Below, one piece after another: positions 24,634 through 33,205 of a DNA stretch of 47,406 bases (positions are counted from its first letter, which is position 1; each line of letters begins with the position of its first letter). A program made the position numbers and the translations under genes. The stretch is taken from NCBI GenBank assembly GCA_015233405.1, contig JADFXT010000017.1, forward strand, positions 1 to 47,406. The letters run 5' to 3'. The notes beneath the pieces are model-generated. The model did not search any database and was not told the origin of the DNA. It saw only the letters and a program-made list of their open reading frames with translations. The DNA comes from Candidatus Omnitrophota bacterium (GTDB lineage: Bacteria; Omnitrophota; Gorgyraeia; Zapsychrales; Zapsychraceae).

Positions 24634-25943
24634 TGGGGAAGTCTCAGGCATTATATGTTAAAGCAAAGAAAATCATCCCCGGTGGAACGCAGTTGTTATC
24701 CAAACGACCCGAATTGTTTTCTTTGGGCGTTTGGCCGGCCTATTATCAGAAAGCCAAAGGGGCCGAGGTCTTGGACCTCGACGGGAACAAATATGTGGAT
24801 ATGAGTATCGGCGGCATCGGGGCGAATGTCCTGGGATATGCGGACCCCGATGTTAATAAGGCCGTTAAGCAGGCGATCGATGATGGTTCCAGCTCGTCGT
24901 TAAATTGTGCGGAGGAAGTTGAACTGGCCCAGGTGTTGTGCCGGATACATCCATGGGCAGAGCAGGCTCGTTTTGCCCGTTGCGGCGGGGAAGCGATGGC
25001 GGTAGCCGTCAGGATTGCCCGAGCTTTAACCAGACGAGACACAGTGGCTATTTGCGGGTACCACGGTTGGCACGATTGGTATCTGGCCGCGAATCTGGGA
25101 ACAGAGAATGCCTTGGGCGAACACCTTTTGACCGGGTTAAGCCCGACGGGCGTTCCGAAAGCGTTAAAAGGGACAACGCAAGTGTTTCGTTACAATGATC
25201 TTGAAAGTTTAGAACGCTTGGTTTCCCAACACAAAGATAGCTTGGCTGCTATTATTATGGAACCGATCAGAAACGTTTATCCTCAGACAGGATTTTTGGA
25301 GGGGGTTTGTAAGCTTGCCAGAAAGAATCGATCAGTGCTTATCTTTGATGAGGTTTCTTCTGGATTTCGTATGAATGCGGGTGGTGCGCACTTGATTCTC
25401 AACGCGGAGCCGGATATTGCCGTATTTTCAAAGGCCATGGGGAATGGCTATCCGATTGCCGCTATTATTGGACGAAAGAAAGTTATGGAAGCAGCGCAAA
25501 GTTCATTTATCAGTAGCACGATGTGGACGGAACGGATAGGGCCGGTTGCGGCGTTAGCCACGATCAGGAAGTTTCAGATAAAGAATGTAGCTAAGCATTT
25601 GATGAATGCCGGAAAACGGGTTCAGGAAGGATGGGCGCAAGCGGCGGAAAAAGCGGGTTTGAAGATAAAAATATCGGGTATCTATCCGCTTAGCCATTTT
25701 GCCTTCGACGATGCTGATCAGCCCATCATGAAAGCCTACTTCATTCAAGAGATGCTAAAAGAGGGATATCTGGCGTCGAATTTGTTTTATTCGATGTTTG
25801 CCCATACGGACAAACAGGTGGAAGGATATTTGATCGCGGCGGAGAAAATATTCAAGGAAATGTCGGAGTTGCTTGCGCGGAAGAAACTGAGCTCTGCTTT
25901 AAAAGGGCAGCCGGCATCTTCCGGATTTAAGAGGTTGACATGA
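24630..25943 (+). CDS. Class III (glutamate-1-semialdehyde-like) aminotransferase
   Basis: A 437-residue PLP enzyme of fold type I, class III, close in style to HemL. Visible: PGGTQLLSKRPELF (17-30), RCGGEAMAVAVRIAR (117-131), GYHGWHDWY (143-151), Asp240-Glu241 in LIFDEVSSGFR and Schiff-base Lys268 in FSKAMGNGYPIAA. It is unlikely to be haem synthesis because it is embedded in the CMP-ulosonate genes. Similar HemL-like enzymes occur in glycan loci, where terminal or side-chain amination of a sugar acid is a reasonable role (for instance at C8 or C9). Its ATG overlaps the AKR stop. Confidence 0.9.
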   Translation: MMGKSQALYVKAKKIIPGGTQLLSKRPELFSLGVWPAYYQKAKGAEVLDLDGNKYVDMSIGGIGANVLGYADPDVNKAVKQAIDDGSSSSLNCAEEVELAQVLCRIHPWAEQARFARCGGEAMAVAVRIARALTRRDTVAICGYHGWHDWYLAANLGTENALGEHLLTGLSPTGVPKALKGTTQVFRYNDLESLERLVSQHKDSLAAIIMEPIRNVYPQTGFLEGVCKLARKNRSVLIFDEVSSGFRMNAGGAHLILNAEPDIAVFSKAMGNGYPIAAIIGRKKVMEAAQSSFISSTMWTERIGPVAALATIRKFQIKNVAKHLMNAGKRVQEGWAQAAEKAGLKIKISGIYPLSHFAFDDADQPIMKAYFIQEMLKEGYLASNLFYSMFAHTDKQVEGYLIAAEKIFKEMSELLARKKLSSALKGQPASSGFKRLT

Positions 25944-26695
25944 TCTTGGCTATTGTCCAGGCACGGATGACTTCAACAAGGCTTCCAGGAAAGGTTTTAA
26001 TGCCGGTTTTGGGTAAGCCGCTTATCCAGCATCTTTTGGAGCGGTTAATTTTATCAAAACGGATCGACAAGATCATCGTCGCTACGTCGCAAGCAAAGGA
26101 AAGTGATCCATTAGAGACGTTCGTTAAGAATCTTGGTTTTGAGGTTTATCGCGGTAGCGAGCAAGACGTTCTGGATAGATTTTATAAGGCGGCTTTACAG
26201 TATCGGCCCCAGACGGTCGTCCGGATCACGGGCGATTGTCCGCTTTTAGACGCGGCGGTTTGCGATGAGGTTATCCGGGTTTTTCAAAAGGACAGGTTGG
26301 ATTACGCGCAGACAGGCCCTTCGTTTGCCGAGGGATTAGATTGTGAAGTGTTTTCTTTTCAGTCTTTGGAAAGAGCTTGGAAAGAGGCGCGGTTGAAATC
26401 CGAGAGAGAGCATGTGACGCTCTATTTGCGAAATCATCCGGAGTTTATCAAAAGCAAGATGTTAATTAACGGGACGGATGATAGCAAATATCGTCTGACC
26501 CTGGATGAAAAAGACGATTATTGTGTCGTTAAAGCGATCTTTGAAGGATTGCAAGGAGAAGGCAAAAAGGATTTTTCCATGAAAGAAGTTAAATCTTTCC
26601 TTGATGCCCATCCGGAGATTTATCAGGTCAACGCGCATATCATTAGGAATGAAGGGTTGCAGAGATCACTGTCTGAAGAAGGCGGGGTGGAATAA
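25940..26695 (+). CDS. SpsF/PseF-type cytidylyltransferase
   Basis: A 251-residue nucleotidyltransferase with the CTP-binding opening ILAIVQARMTSTRLPGK (2-18) and ITGDCPLLD for the metal site. SpsF/PseF-type enzymes are placed with NeuB-family synthases and are thought to form CMP-nonulosonic acid. ATGA overlap with the aminotransferase. Another cytidylyltransferase (KdsB) is at 40038, so the window carries two distinct CMP-sugar branches. Product assignment to CMP-pseudaminic-like acid rests on the neighbour PseI. Confidence 0.88.
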   Translation: MILAIVQARMTSTRLPGKVLMPVLGKPLIQHLLERLILSKRIDKIIVATSQAKESDPLETFVKNLGFEVYRGSEQDVLDRFYKAALQYRPQTVVRITGDCPLLDAAVCDEVIRVFQKDRLDYAQTGPSFAEGLDCEVFSFQSLERAWKEARLKSEREHVTLYLRNHPEFIKSKMLINGTDDSKYRLTLDEKDDYCVVKAIFEGLQGEGKKDFSMKEVKSFLDAHPEIYQVNAHIIRNEGLQRSLSEEGGVE

Positions 26696-27465
26696 TGGAA
26701 ATCGGTTTAAAGATATGGGCGTCCAATAAAGGGTATGCTAAAGAGGTCAGCAATTTGATTGATCAGTGTTTCTGCGATTTTATCGAAATTTACGTTGATG
26801 AGGGTTGTAAAGAGGAAGATGCGGAATTCTGGAGAAACATAATCAAGAAAGTTTCGCTTCATGCCCCACATAGTTATGGGGGATTTAATCCTGCAAACCC
26901 TGGTTTCTTAGAAGAGAAGACAACAGCCCTTCGTAAAATAGAGGTTTTTCGTCGGGAGTTAAATCCCCTGTATATCATTTTTCACCCGGGCATCGAAGGC
27001 CAATTGACAGAGACAATCCGTCAATATAAGAAGTTTAAACAGGAGTTCCCCGCCATTTTTGATTTGGCATATATTGAGAACAAACCAAAGATAGGTTGTA
27101 ATGATGAAATTTGCTTGGGGGCTTCGATGGCTGAAGTGAATGAAATACAAGAGTGCCTTGGTTTTGGGTTCTGTTTGGATATTGCTCATGTCATGTGTTA
27201 TGCGGCTTGGGCCAGGCAATCTTGGGAGCCGATCCTGGACGACTTTTTGTTATTAAAGCCAAACGTGTTTCATCTTTGCGACGGGTTCATTTCTTCAGAG
27301 AAAGACAGCCATCTGCACTTGGGGGAAGGCGATTATGATTTCAAAAATGTTTTGGAGAAAATGCCTCGTGACGGCCGTGTCGTCATAGAGGCCCAGCATG
27401 ATTCAACTGAACGTTTGGATGATTTTCGAAAAGATGTTGTTTTTCTAAGAAAGTGTTTGTCATGA
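26695..27465 (+). CDS. Xylose-isomerase-like TIM-barrel protein
   Basis: A 256-residue protein resembling AP-endonuclease 2 / sugar isomerase TIM barrels: HAPHSYGGFNP (71-81), FHPGIEGQ, IENKPK, FCLDIAHVMCY, FHLCDG and HLHLGEGDYDF supply Glu, His and Asp residues that in this superfamily bind divalent metals. Likely an epimerase or isomerase acting on a sugar intermediate of the nonulosonate pathway. Overlaps neighbours by one base (start) and four bases (end). The specific reaction is unknown; it may fill the step left by the missing PseG hydrolase, but that is speculation. Confidence 0.75.
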   Translation: MEIGLKIWASNKGYAKEVSNLIDQCFCDFIEIYVDEGCKEEDAEFWRNIIKKVSLHAPHSYGGFNPANPGFLEEKTTALRKIEVFRRELNPLYIIFHPGIEGQLTETIRQYKKFKQEFPAIFDLAYIENKPKIGCNDEICLGASMAEVNEIQECLGFGFCLDIAHVMCYAAWARQSWEPILDDFLLLKPNVFHLCDGFISSEKDSHLHLGEGDYDFKNVLEKMPRDGRVVIEAQHDSTERLDDFRKDVVFLRKCLS

Positions 27466-28505
27466 ATATTAATGGTAAAAAAATTGGAGATGGGAAGCCC
27501 TGCTATATAATCGCGGAGATGTCAGCTAACCATGGAGGTTCTTTTCAAAAGGCCCTCTCTATTGTGCGCGAAGCAGGGAAAGCCGGTGCGAATGCGGTAA
27601 AACTGCAGACATATACCGCCGACACCATGACCATCAATTGTAAAAATAAGTATTTTCGAATCGGAGGAAAATCTTTGTGGGCCGGGAAGACGCTTTATGG
27701 GCTCTACAAAAAAGCGGCAACTCCATGGGAGTGGCATGCACCGTTGCAGAAAGAAGCAAAAAAAGTTGGCTTGGATTTCTTTTCGACCCCCTTTGACGAG
27801 ACTGCTGTCGATTTTCTCGCCTCATTAAGAGTCCCCGTATACAAGATCGCTTCTTTTGAGTTGGTTGACAACCTGCTTCTTGAGAAGATCGCAAAGACAA
27901 GAAAACCGATCATCCTATCGACGGGCATGGCCTCTTTGAAAGAAATACAAACTGCTTTAAGCATCTTAAAAAAGAAAAAGTCCGGCCCGATCGCTTTGCT
28001 CAAATGCATTAGTGCCTATCCTGCCAAAACGGAAGAAATGAATCTAAGAACCATCGTGGATCTAAGAAAAAAATTCGGTGTTGTCGTTGGGTTCTCTGAT
28101 CATACGGTGACCAACACCTCTGGGGTTATCGCTGTCTCCTTGGGGGCCAAGATCATAGAAAAACACCTGAAGCTTAATGATAGGGACAAGACCCCGGATA
28201 GCGCTTTTTCTTTGAACCCACGGCAATTTAAGAATTTTGTTGATGAAATCAGGGCTGCAGAAAGCGCTTTAGGCCAGGAATCCTATGGCGTCACGGCACA
28301 GGAAAAATATAATATTAGGTTTCGCCGTTCGATTTTTGTTGTAAAAGATATTTCTCAAGGCCGTGAGCTGACGGAGGAAAACATTCGTATTATTCGTCCG
28401 GGGTTTGGTCTTTCTCCTTATTTTTACAAAGATATTCTAGGTAAAAAGGCCAGGAAGACCATCCTACGAGGGACACCACTGACCCGAGATATCATAGACG
28501 TATAG
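27462..28505 (+). CDS. pseI: Pseudaminic acid synthase (NeuB family, PseI)
   Basis: A 347-residue PEP-dependent synthase that condenses a 6-carbon 2,4-diamino sugar with PEP to make a nonulosonic acid. YIIAEMSANHGGS (15-27), KLQTYTADTMT, FFSTPFDETAVDFL, KIASFEL, ILSTGMAS, LKCISAYPA, GFSDHT and IEKHLKL follow NeuB/PseI closely, and the C-terminal antifreeze-like (SAF) domain (about 285-347) is present. The pattern fits PseI better than NeuB or LegI. The start ATG 27462 overlaps the previous stop; an in-frame GTG at 27453 is less likely. PseB, PseC-type and a cytidylyltransferase are nearby, but no PseG. Confidence 0.93.
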   Translation: MNINGKKIGDGKPCYIIAEMSANHGGSFQKALSIVREAGKAGANAVKLQTYTADTMTINCKNKYFRIGGKSLWAGKTLYGLYKKAATPWEWHAPLQKEAKKVGLDFFSTPFDETAVDFLASLRVPVYKIASFELVDNLLLEKIAKTRKPIILSTGMASLKEIQTALSILKKKKSGPIALLKCISAYPAKTEEMNLRTIVDLRKKFGVVVGFSDHTVTNTSGVIAVSLGAKIIEKHLKLNDRDKTPDSAFSLNPRQFKNFVDEIRAAESALGQESYGVTAQEKYNIRFRRSIFVVKDISQGRELTEENIRIIRPGFGLSPYFYKDILGKKARKTILRGTPLTRDIIDV

Positions 28506-28516
28506 GAAAGGTTGTT

Positions 28517-29005
28517 ATGGAAAAAAGAATTTTTTTTAGAAAAGCGGTGTCGGAGGATGCTGAGCTTCTTTATCAATGGAGAAATGAGGAGGCTTCTCGA
28601 GAGAATGCTTTTGATCCTTCGGAGATCCCTTGGAAAAAGCATTTGGAATGGTTTAAATCAAAGGTAAACAACCCCGCAACCTATATTTTTATTCTTAATG
28701 ACGCAGGGGGATCCCCAGTTGGGCAAGTCCGTTTTGATATCGAGACCGCTGGTACGGCGGTTTCCCATGTTATTATCGATCATAAATTCAGGCAAAAAGG
28801 ATATGCTGTGGAAGGATTGATGGAAACTTGCAGTTTTCTTTTGCGAGAATCTGCCGTTAAACAAATATTAGCCTATATAAAGAAATGTAACGATATATCT
28901 TATCGAACATTTAAAAAGGCTGGCTTTACAGAGATCGGGCAGACAATCATAAAATCAAACGATAGCTATATCATGCGATTTGAAAAAGTGAAAGCTCAGG
29001 ATTGA
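28517..29005 (+). CDS. GNAT-family acyltransferase (PseH-like)
   Basis: A 162-residue GNAT. AELLYQWRNEEASRENAF (16-33) and the HLEWFKSKV helix match PseH and the GNAT domains fused to PseG proteins; the donor loop is DHKFRQKGYAVEG. It may acetylate the 4-amino sugar made by the PseC-type domain, the step before hydrolysis to a free sugar in pseudaminic synthesis. A second GNAT is at 23193. AAAGG precedes the ATG. Confidence 0.87.
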   Translation: MEKRIFFRKAVSEDAELLYQWRNEEASRENAFDPSEIPWKKHLEWFKSKVNNPATYIFILNDAGGSPVGQVRFDIETAGTAVSHVIIDHKFRQKGYAVEGLMETCSFLLRESAVKQILAYIKKCNDISYRTFKKAGFTEIGQTIIKSNDSYIMRFEKVKAQD

Positions 29006-29047
29006 TCAGTCGCTGTTTTAACAAAGAATACATTAGGAAAACTTACA

Positions 29048-29950
29048 ATGCATCAAGAAGAGGCTAAGCTCAATTTATATTCAAAAATGTTTCTCATTCG
29101 TTCTTTTGAGAAAAGGTTATTCGACCTTTTTAAGAAAGGAAAGTTGTTCGGCACGACTCACGGATGCATTGGGCAAGAGGCGGTCGCCGTTAGCGTTGTT
29201 TCCACCTTGCCTAAAGACACGATCTATTTTAGCAACCACCGTTGTCATGGTCATTTTCTTGCCTATAGCGATCGCCCGGATTTATTGTTGGCGGAATTGA
29301 TGGGAAAGAAAGGAGGCGTATGTGCAGGCCGTGGGGGGAGCCAACATCTTTGCTATAAGGATTTTTTTACGAATGGCGTGCAGGGGGGGATCGTGCCTGT
29401 GGCGACAGGGATCGCCCTCGCCGAAAAACTAAAGAAATCTGGACGTACGGTTTGTGTCTTTATTGGGGATGGGACTTTGGGCCAGGGTGTTGTCTATGAG
29501 TCCATGAACATGGCGTCTTTATGGTCTTTGCCGATCTTGTTTGTTCTGGAAAATAATCAGTACGCCATGAGCACTTTCGTCAGGAACGCCGTTGCGGGAT
29601 CCATCACGGCGCGAGCGGAGGCCTTCGGGATCAGGTCCTGGGATATTGTTACCTCTGATGTCTTTGCCATGTGTCAGACGGTGCAAAAGGCCTGCGATTA
29701 CATTGCTGAAGAGCCACGACCTGGTTTTTTGGCTTTTGAGACCTATCGTTTCTGTGGTCATAGCAAGTCCGACGAATGCCATTATCGAACAGCCGCTGAG
29801 GTTCAAACATGGGCAGAGAAGGATGCCTTTGAGATCTTACAGACGTCGATAAAAGATAAGGGAAAGCGTGAACTTATCGAGCAGCAATGCTTAAATCGTT
29901 TGGAAGAAGTTGTCCGAGAAGTTGAGGCTATGCCGTTTGCCGATGTCTAA
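29048..29950 (+). CDS. 2-oxoacid dehydrogenase E1 alpha subunit (pyruvate dehydrogenase-like)
   Basis: A 300-residue TPP enzyme subunit. The TPP motif runs from GDG (140-142) to Asn170 in VLENNQYAMS. Other E1 alpha marks are GQEAVAVS (42-49), NHRCHGH (63-69), AGRGGSQH (93-100) and YRFCGHSKSDECHYR. It decarboxylates a 2-oxoacid and, with E1 beta, reductively acylates lipoate on an E2. Length and motifs are close to bacterial PdhA/AcoA. It is followed without gap by E1 beta. No housekeeping E2/E3 pair is adjacent; instead a lipoyl-hexapeptide fusion follows. This placement in a glycan locus is the key oddity. Confidence 0.93.
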   Translation: MHQEEAKLNLYSKMFLIRSFEKRLFDLFKKGKLFGTTHGCIGQEAVAVSVVSTLPKDTIYFSNHRCHGHFLAYSDRPDLLLAELMGKKGGVCAGRGGSQHLCYKDFFTNGVQGGIVPVATGIALAEKLKKSGRTVCVFIGDGTLGQGVVYESMNMASLWSLPILFVLENNQYAMSTFVRNAVAGSITARAEAFGIRSWDIVTSDVFAMCQTVQKACDYIAEEPRPGFLAFETYRFCGHSKSDECHYRTAAEVQTWAEKDAFEILQTSIKDKGKRELIEQQCLNRLEEVVREVEAMPFADV

Positions 29951-30985
29951 ATGAGGGGGTGTGATGTGTATATTTCCGAAGCCATAAATAAGGTTCTATT
30001 TGAATTATTGACGACAAATCCGGAAGTCTATTTGATGGGAGAGGATATAGAATCTCCATATGGGGGAGCCTTTAAGATCACTAAGAACTTGTCGGAACAA
30101 TTTAAAAGCCGCGTCATCAACACGCCTATCAGCGAATCTTCTTTGGTGGGTGTTGCGAGTGGCATGGCTATGAGAGGATTGCGACCTGTTTTAGAGATCA
30201 TGTTCGGGGATTTTATGACTTTGGGAATGGATCAGCTGGTAAATCACGCATCGAAATTCCATTATATGTACAATGGTCAAGTCGATGTTCCGATGTTTAT
30301 TCGGACGCCAATGGGAGGTCGACGAGGTTATGGGCCAACCCACAGTCAAACGCTTGAGAAGTTGTTGTTGGGAATCCCGGGGATCAAAGTGCTTGCTCTT
30401 AGTCAAAGACATTCTTTTCATGATATCTATATTCATGCTGTGACTAAAGAAAAATGCCCGGTCATACTTATCGAAAACAAGGCCCTGTATTCTATGCGTC
30501 AGGAGTTGCCGGAAAACGGACGGAGCGGTGATTTCTTTATTACAGAATCAGCCGGGCCGTATCCTTGTCTTACATTGTCGCTCAACAATTTTGTGAGCGC
30601 CGATGCCACGGTTGTCACTTATGGTGGAATGCTTCCATTGGTAGAAAAAGCCGCCACGCAACTATGTTTGGATGAAGAGATCTTCGTAGAAATTGTTGTT
30701 CCTTCCTTGTTAGGTGTGCCTCTAGATATCAATTGGGTCGAAGCCTCTTTGCGGAGAACGGGGAGGCTTGTCATTGTCGAAGAAGGGACTCAGTCTTTTG
30801 GCTTTGGTTCGGAAGTGGCTGCCTTGGCCTGTTCAAAGTATTTCAAGCTTTTGAAATATCCCGTAATAAGGATTGCGGCCGCCGATTCCCCTATTCCCTG
30901 CGCCAGACATTTAGAAAATCTTGTTTTGCCTAATGAAGCTAATATCTACCAAGAATTGAAATGGGGGATTCTTAATGACTCATGA
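29951..30985 (+). CDS. 2-oxoacid dehydrogenase E1 beta subunit
   Basis: A protein of up to 344 residues with the transketolase-like pyrimidine domain and C-terminal domain of E1 beta: MGEDIESPYGGAFKIT, TPISESSLVG with the TPP-activating Glu, EIMFGDFM, GGRRGYGPTHSQ, and VEEGTQSFGFGSEV. ATG 29951 follows the E1 alpha stop directly. GTG 29966 is also possible, because GAGGGGG at 29953-29959 is well placed and VYISEAINKVL then begins the protein as usual. It forms an alpha2-beta2 heterotetramer with the upstream product. The next gene overlaps it by 11 bases. Confidence 0.93.
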   Translation: MRGCDVYISEAINKVLFELLTTNPEVYLMGEDIESPYGGAFKITKNLSEQFKSRVINTPISESSLVGVASGMAMRGLRPVLEIMFGDFMTLGMDQLVNHASKFHYMYNGQVDVPMFIRTPMGGRRGYGPTHSQTLEKLLLGIPGIKVLALSQRHSFHDIYIHAVTKEKCPVILIENKALYSMRQELPENGRSGDFFITESAGPYPCLTLSLNNFVSADATVVTYGGMLPLVEKAATQLCLDEEIFVEIVVPSLLGVPLDINWVEASLRRTGRLVIVEEGTQSFGFGSEVAALACSKYFKLLKYPVIRIAAADSPIPCARHLENLVLPNEANIYQELKWGILNDS

Positions 30986-32576
30986 TATCCTTGTTCCTAG
31001 AATAAATTCCAATGACGATTCCTATATTTTAGTTGAATGGGAGTTTTCGGCCGGCGATTTTGTCAAGGAGGGGGATGTTTTATGTGTTATTGAAACGTCA
31101 AAAAGCACCTTCGAGATTCACGCGGAGGAGTCGGGGTATATTCATATTTTTGTGCATGAACATTCTAAAATAAAAGAAGGCGATGCTATTTGTAGGCTTA
31201 GTAAAGAAAAAGAGATGCCTTTGAATGAAAAGTTTGATTTGTCCCGCAATCCTTCATTGGCATCCGATAAACAGATAAAAGCGACCAAAAAAGCGATTGA
31301 AACCGCCAGAGATCTTGGCGTTGATCTTGGAAAAATGATGGGTGATGGTATTATCAGCCAGAAAGATGTTGAGGCCTTTGCCCAATCTCAAAATGTTGAA
31401 GATAAAAAACAACAGGAGGTGTCCTTCGTCACCTTTAAAATGGATAGAGACAGGATTATTAACGATGAATTCCTTAAAGAGCTCTTAAAAGATTTAGGGG
31501 ATCGTCGTGAATTCGCGAGTTTGCCGTCGCAAAAGAAAATAGAGATCTATAGGGACAAGGGCGCGCTTATTGGGGAAGATGTTAAATTTGAGAGAGGTAG
31601 TTGTATCATTTCTCAATTTATGGACATAGGGGCGGGGACGGTCTTTGGGGAAAATTCAGTATTTCAGTCTAAAGCGATGAAGATAGGTCGGATGTGCCGG
31701 TTTGGCGATCAATTGCGGGTGGCGTCCACCCTATTGGACATTGGCGATCTTCTATTTACGGATAATGGGATCAAGATCGGGGAGGGTGGAGAGTGGGGGC
31801 CTGAGTCGATCTTAAAGATCGGGGATTCCTGTTTTATTGGGGAAGAGTGTATGATCAATACCAGTAGAACTGTTACTATCGGCAACGAAGTTTGTTTAGC
31901 TTATGGGGCAAAAATCTTCACACATAATTTCTGGCAACCAGTCCTTGACGGATATGCCGCTTTATTTAACCCTGTAAAAATCAACGATGGCTCGGTGATC
32001 GGCGTCAATGTGGTTATTATGCCAGGCGTGGAAGTTGGGGCAGGAAGCAGTGTCTTGACAAATTCTTTGTTGGCGACGAACGTTCCTTCAGGCAGTGTTT
32101 ACGCCGGTATCCCGGCCATGATGATAAAACCAGCAGGCTCCTATCCTATAAATCTTTCTTATGATGAGCGGGAAAAAATGATTTATAAGATTTTTGAAAG
32201 CTTGGCTGAAGATTTAAGTTTTAAAGGAGACGATGCGCAGGTTTTACAAGAGAAGGAAGGTGTGAAGCTGATTTGGCGGAATGAAAACACCGTTTTTGTT
32301 TATAGACGACGTTTAAAATCAGGTGATGATTTGGGGGCAGGGGCGTTTAAGCGTTGGGTGCTTTTAACTTTTGAGAATGTTCTTGAGGACCTGAAAGACG
32401 CTATAACGGTGTTCGATTTGAGTAAGAAGGAAGTCAATGGCAAGCAAGACGAATACAGCGATGAGTTACGAGAGGCGCTTAGAAAACGTGGGATACGTTT
32501 TAAGCCTATTTTATGGAGATATAAAAGGAGAGCCCAATGGATAGATTTGCCGATGCCTTTAAAATTCGAGAAGTAG
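30975..32576 (+). CDS. Lipoyl domain - subunit-binding domain - hexapeptide acyltransferase fusion
   Basis: A 533-residue protein of unusual build. Residues 1-77 are a lipoyl domain with target Lys43 in IETSKSTFEI. Residues about 99-137 resemble the E1/E3-binding domain of E2 proteins. A charged linker leads to a left-handed beta-helix (about 199-386) with repeats such as IGAGTVFGENSVF, IGDSCFIGEECMI and IPAMMIKP; His317 in FTHNFW is a good catalytic base by analogy with sugar O/N-acetyltransferases. Residues 395-533 form an unrecognised alpha/beta C-terminal domain. The E2 CAT domain is absent. Overlap with E1 beta (11 bases) and PIG-L (40 bases) ties it to both. Inference: acyl groups pass from lipoyl-Lys to a sugar. 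Confidence 0.9.
   Translation: MTHDILVPRINSNDDSYILVEWEFSAGDFVKEGDVLCVIETSKSTFEIHAEESGYIHIFVHEHSKIKEGDAICRLSKEKEMPLNEKFDLSRNPSLASDKQIKATKKAIETARDLGVDLGKMMGDGIISQKDVEAFAQSQNVEDKKQQEVSFVTFKMDRDRIINDEFLKELLKDLGDRREFASLPSQKKIEIYRDKGALIGEDVKFERGSCIISQFMDIGAGTVFGENSVFQSKAMKIGRMCRFGDQLRVASTLLDIGDLLFTDNGIKIGEGGEWGPESILKIGDSCFIGEECMINTSRTVTIGNEVCLAYGAKIFTHNFWQPVLDGYAALFNPVKINDGSVIGVNVVIMPGVEVGAGSSVLTNSLLATNVPSGSVYAGIPAMMIKPAGSYPINLSYDEREKMIYKIFESLAEDLSFKGDDAQVLQEKEGVKLIWRNENTVFVYRRRLKSGDDLGAGAFKRWVLLTFENVLEDLKDAITVFDLSKKEVNGKQDEYSDELREALRKRGIRFKPILWRYKRRAQWIDLPMPLKFEK
32524..32530 (+). promoter_or_regulatory. Ribosome binding site of the PIG-L gene inside the preceding gene
   Basis: AAAGGAG lies six bases before ATG 32537 and inside the end of the lipoyl-hexapeptide gene. 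It supports the 40-base overlap between the two reading frames as genuine. Confidence 0.65.
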
Positions 32577-33205
32577 TTATCATTGTTGCCCATGCCGACG
32601 ATGAATCCTTGGGATGCGGAGGGTATATGCCTATCCTTAAGGCGCAAGGCAAGCGAGTTAAGATCGTCGTCGCTTCAGATGGGATCGTAAAGGCTCGAGG
32701 TAAAGATCAGGAAAATCGGATCTCAGTCCATGCGGCATGTAAAACCCTCGGCGTGGATCAAAAAGATGTCTTTTTCTTGGATCTGGAGGACCAGAAATTT
32801 GAGAAATATTATTACGCTGACATCGTTAATAAGTTAAAGTCCCTTAAGATGGACCCGGATTTGCTTATCACTCATGGGGGATCTGATCTTAATAATGACC
32901 ATCGATTTTTAAATCAATGTGTGCTGATATATGGGAGATCCGTTTCTCGGCAAATTAATATTTTGGGGTGCGAGATCCCCAATTCGACGGAATGGTCAGG
33001 GAAACGTTTTGATGCCAGGTTTTATGTGGATATTGATAAAACCTTGAGGCTGAAACAAAAAGCATTTTCTTGTTACAAAAACGAGGTTCGCTCTTTTCCT
33101 CACCCCTGGTCGATGAAAGGATTAGAAGTTCTGGCGTTGCAAAGAGGCATGGAGGTTGGGCTGAAGCATGCGGAGGCGTATGAAATTATTCGATGGTTCG
33201 CTTAA
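32537..33205 (+). CDS. PIG-L/LmbE-family deacetylase
   Basis: A 222-residue zinc-dependent N-deacetylase. AHADDES (18-24) supplies His19, Asp21 and Asp22; THGGSDLNNDH (112-122) supplies His113, Asp117 and His122. Members remove N-acetyl from GlcNAc-type sugars, lipids or mycothiol precursors. Directly downstream of the lipoyl-acyltransferase, it suggests an exchange: an N-acetyl group is removed and a different acyl is attached. It overlaps genes on both sides. Sugar substrate not known. Confidence 0.9.
   Translation: MDRFADAFKIREVVIIVAHADDESLGCGGYMPILKAQGKRVKIVVASDGIVKARGKDQENRISVHAACKTLGVDQKDVFFLDLEDQKFEKYYYADIVNKLKSLKMDPDLLITHGGSDLNNDHRFLNQCVLIYGRSVSRQINILGCEIPNSTEWSGKRFDARFYVDIDKTLRLKQKAFSCYKNEVRSFPHPWSMKGLEVLALQRGMEVGLKHAEAYEIIRWFA

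Noticed and set aside
24630-25943. Haem-pathway glutamate-1-semialdehyde aminotransferase (hemL)
   Set aside because: It resembles HemL, but its position overlapping an aldo/keto reductase and a CMP-sugar transferase argues for a sugar substrate.
29048-30985. Housekeeping pyruvate dehydrogenase operon
   Set aside because: There is no adjacent E3 or standard E2, and the genes overlap a sugar acyltransferase fusion and PIG-L, so a dedicated role is more likely, though acetoin or pyruvate use cannot be excluded.
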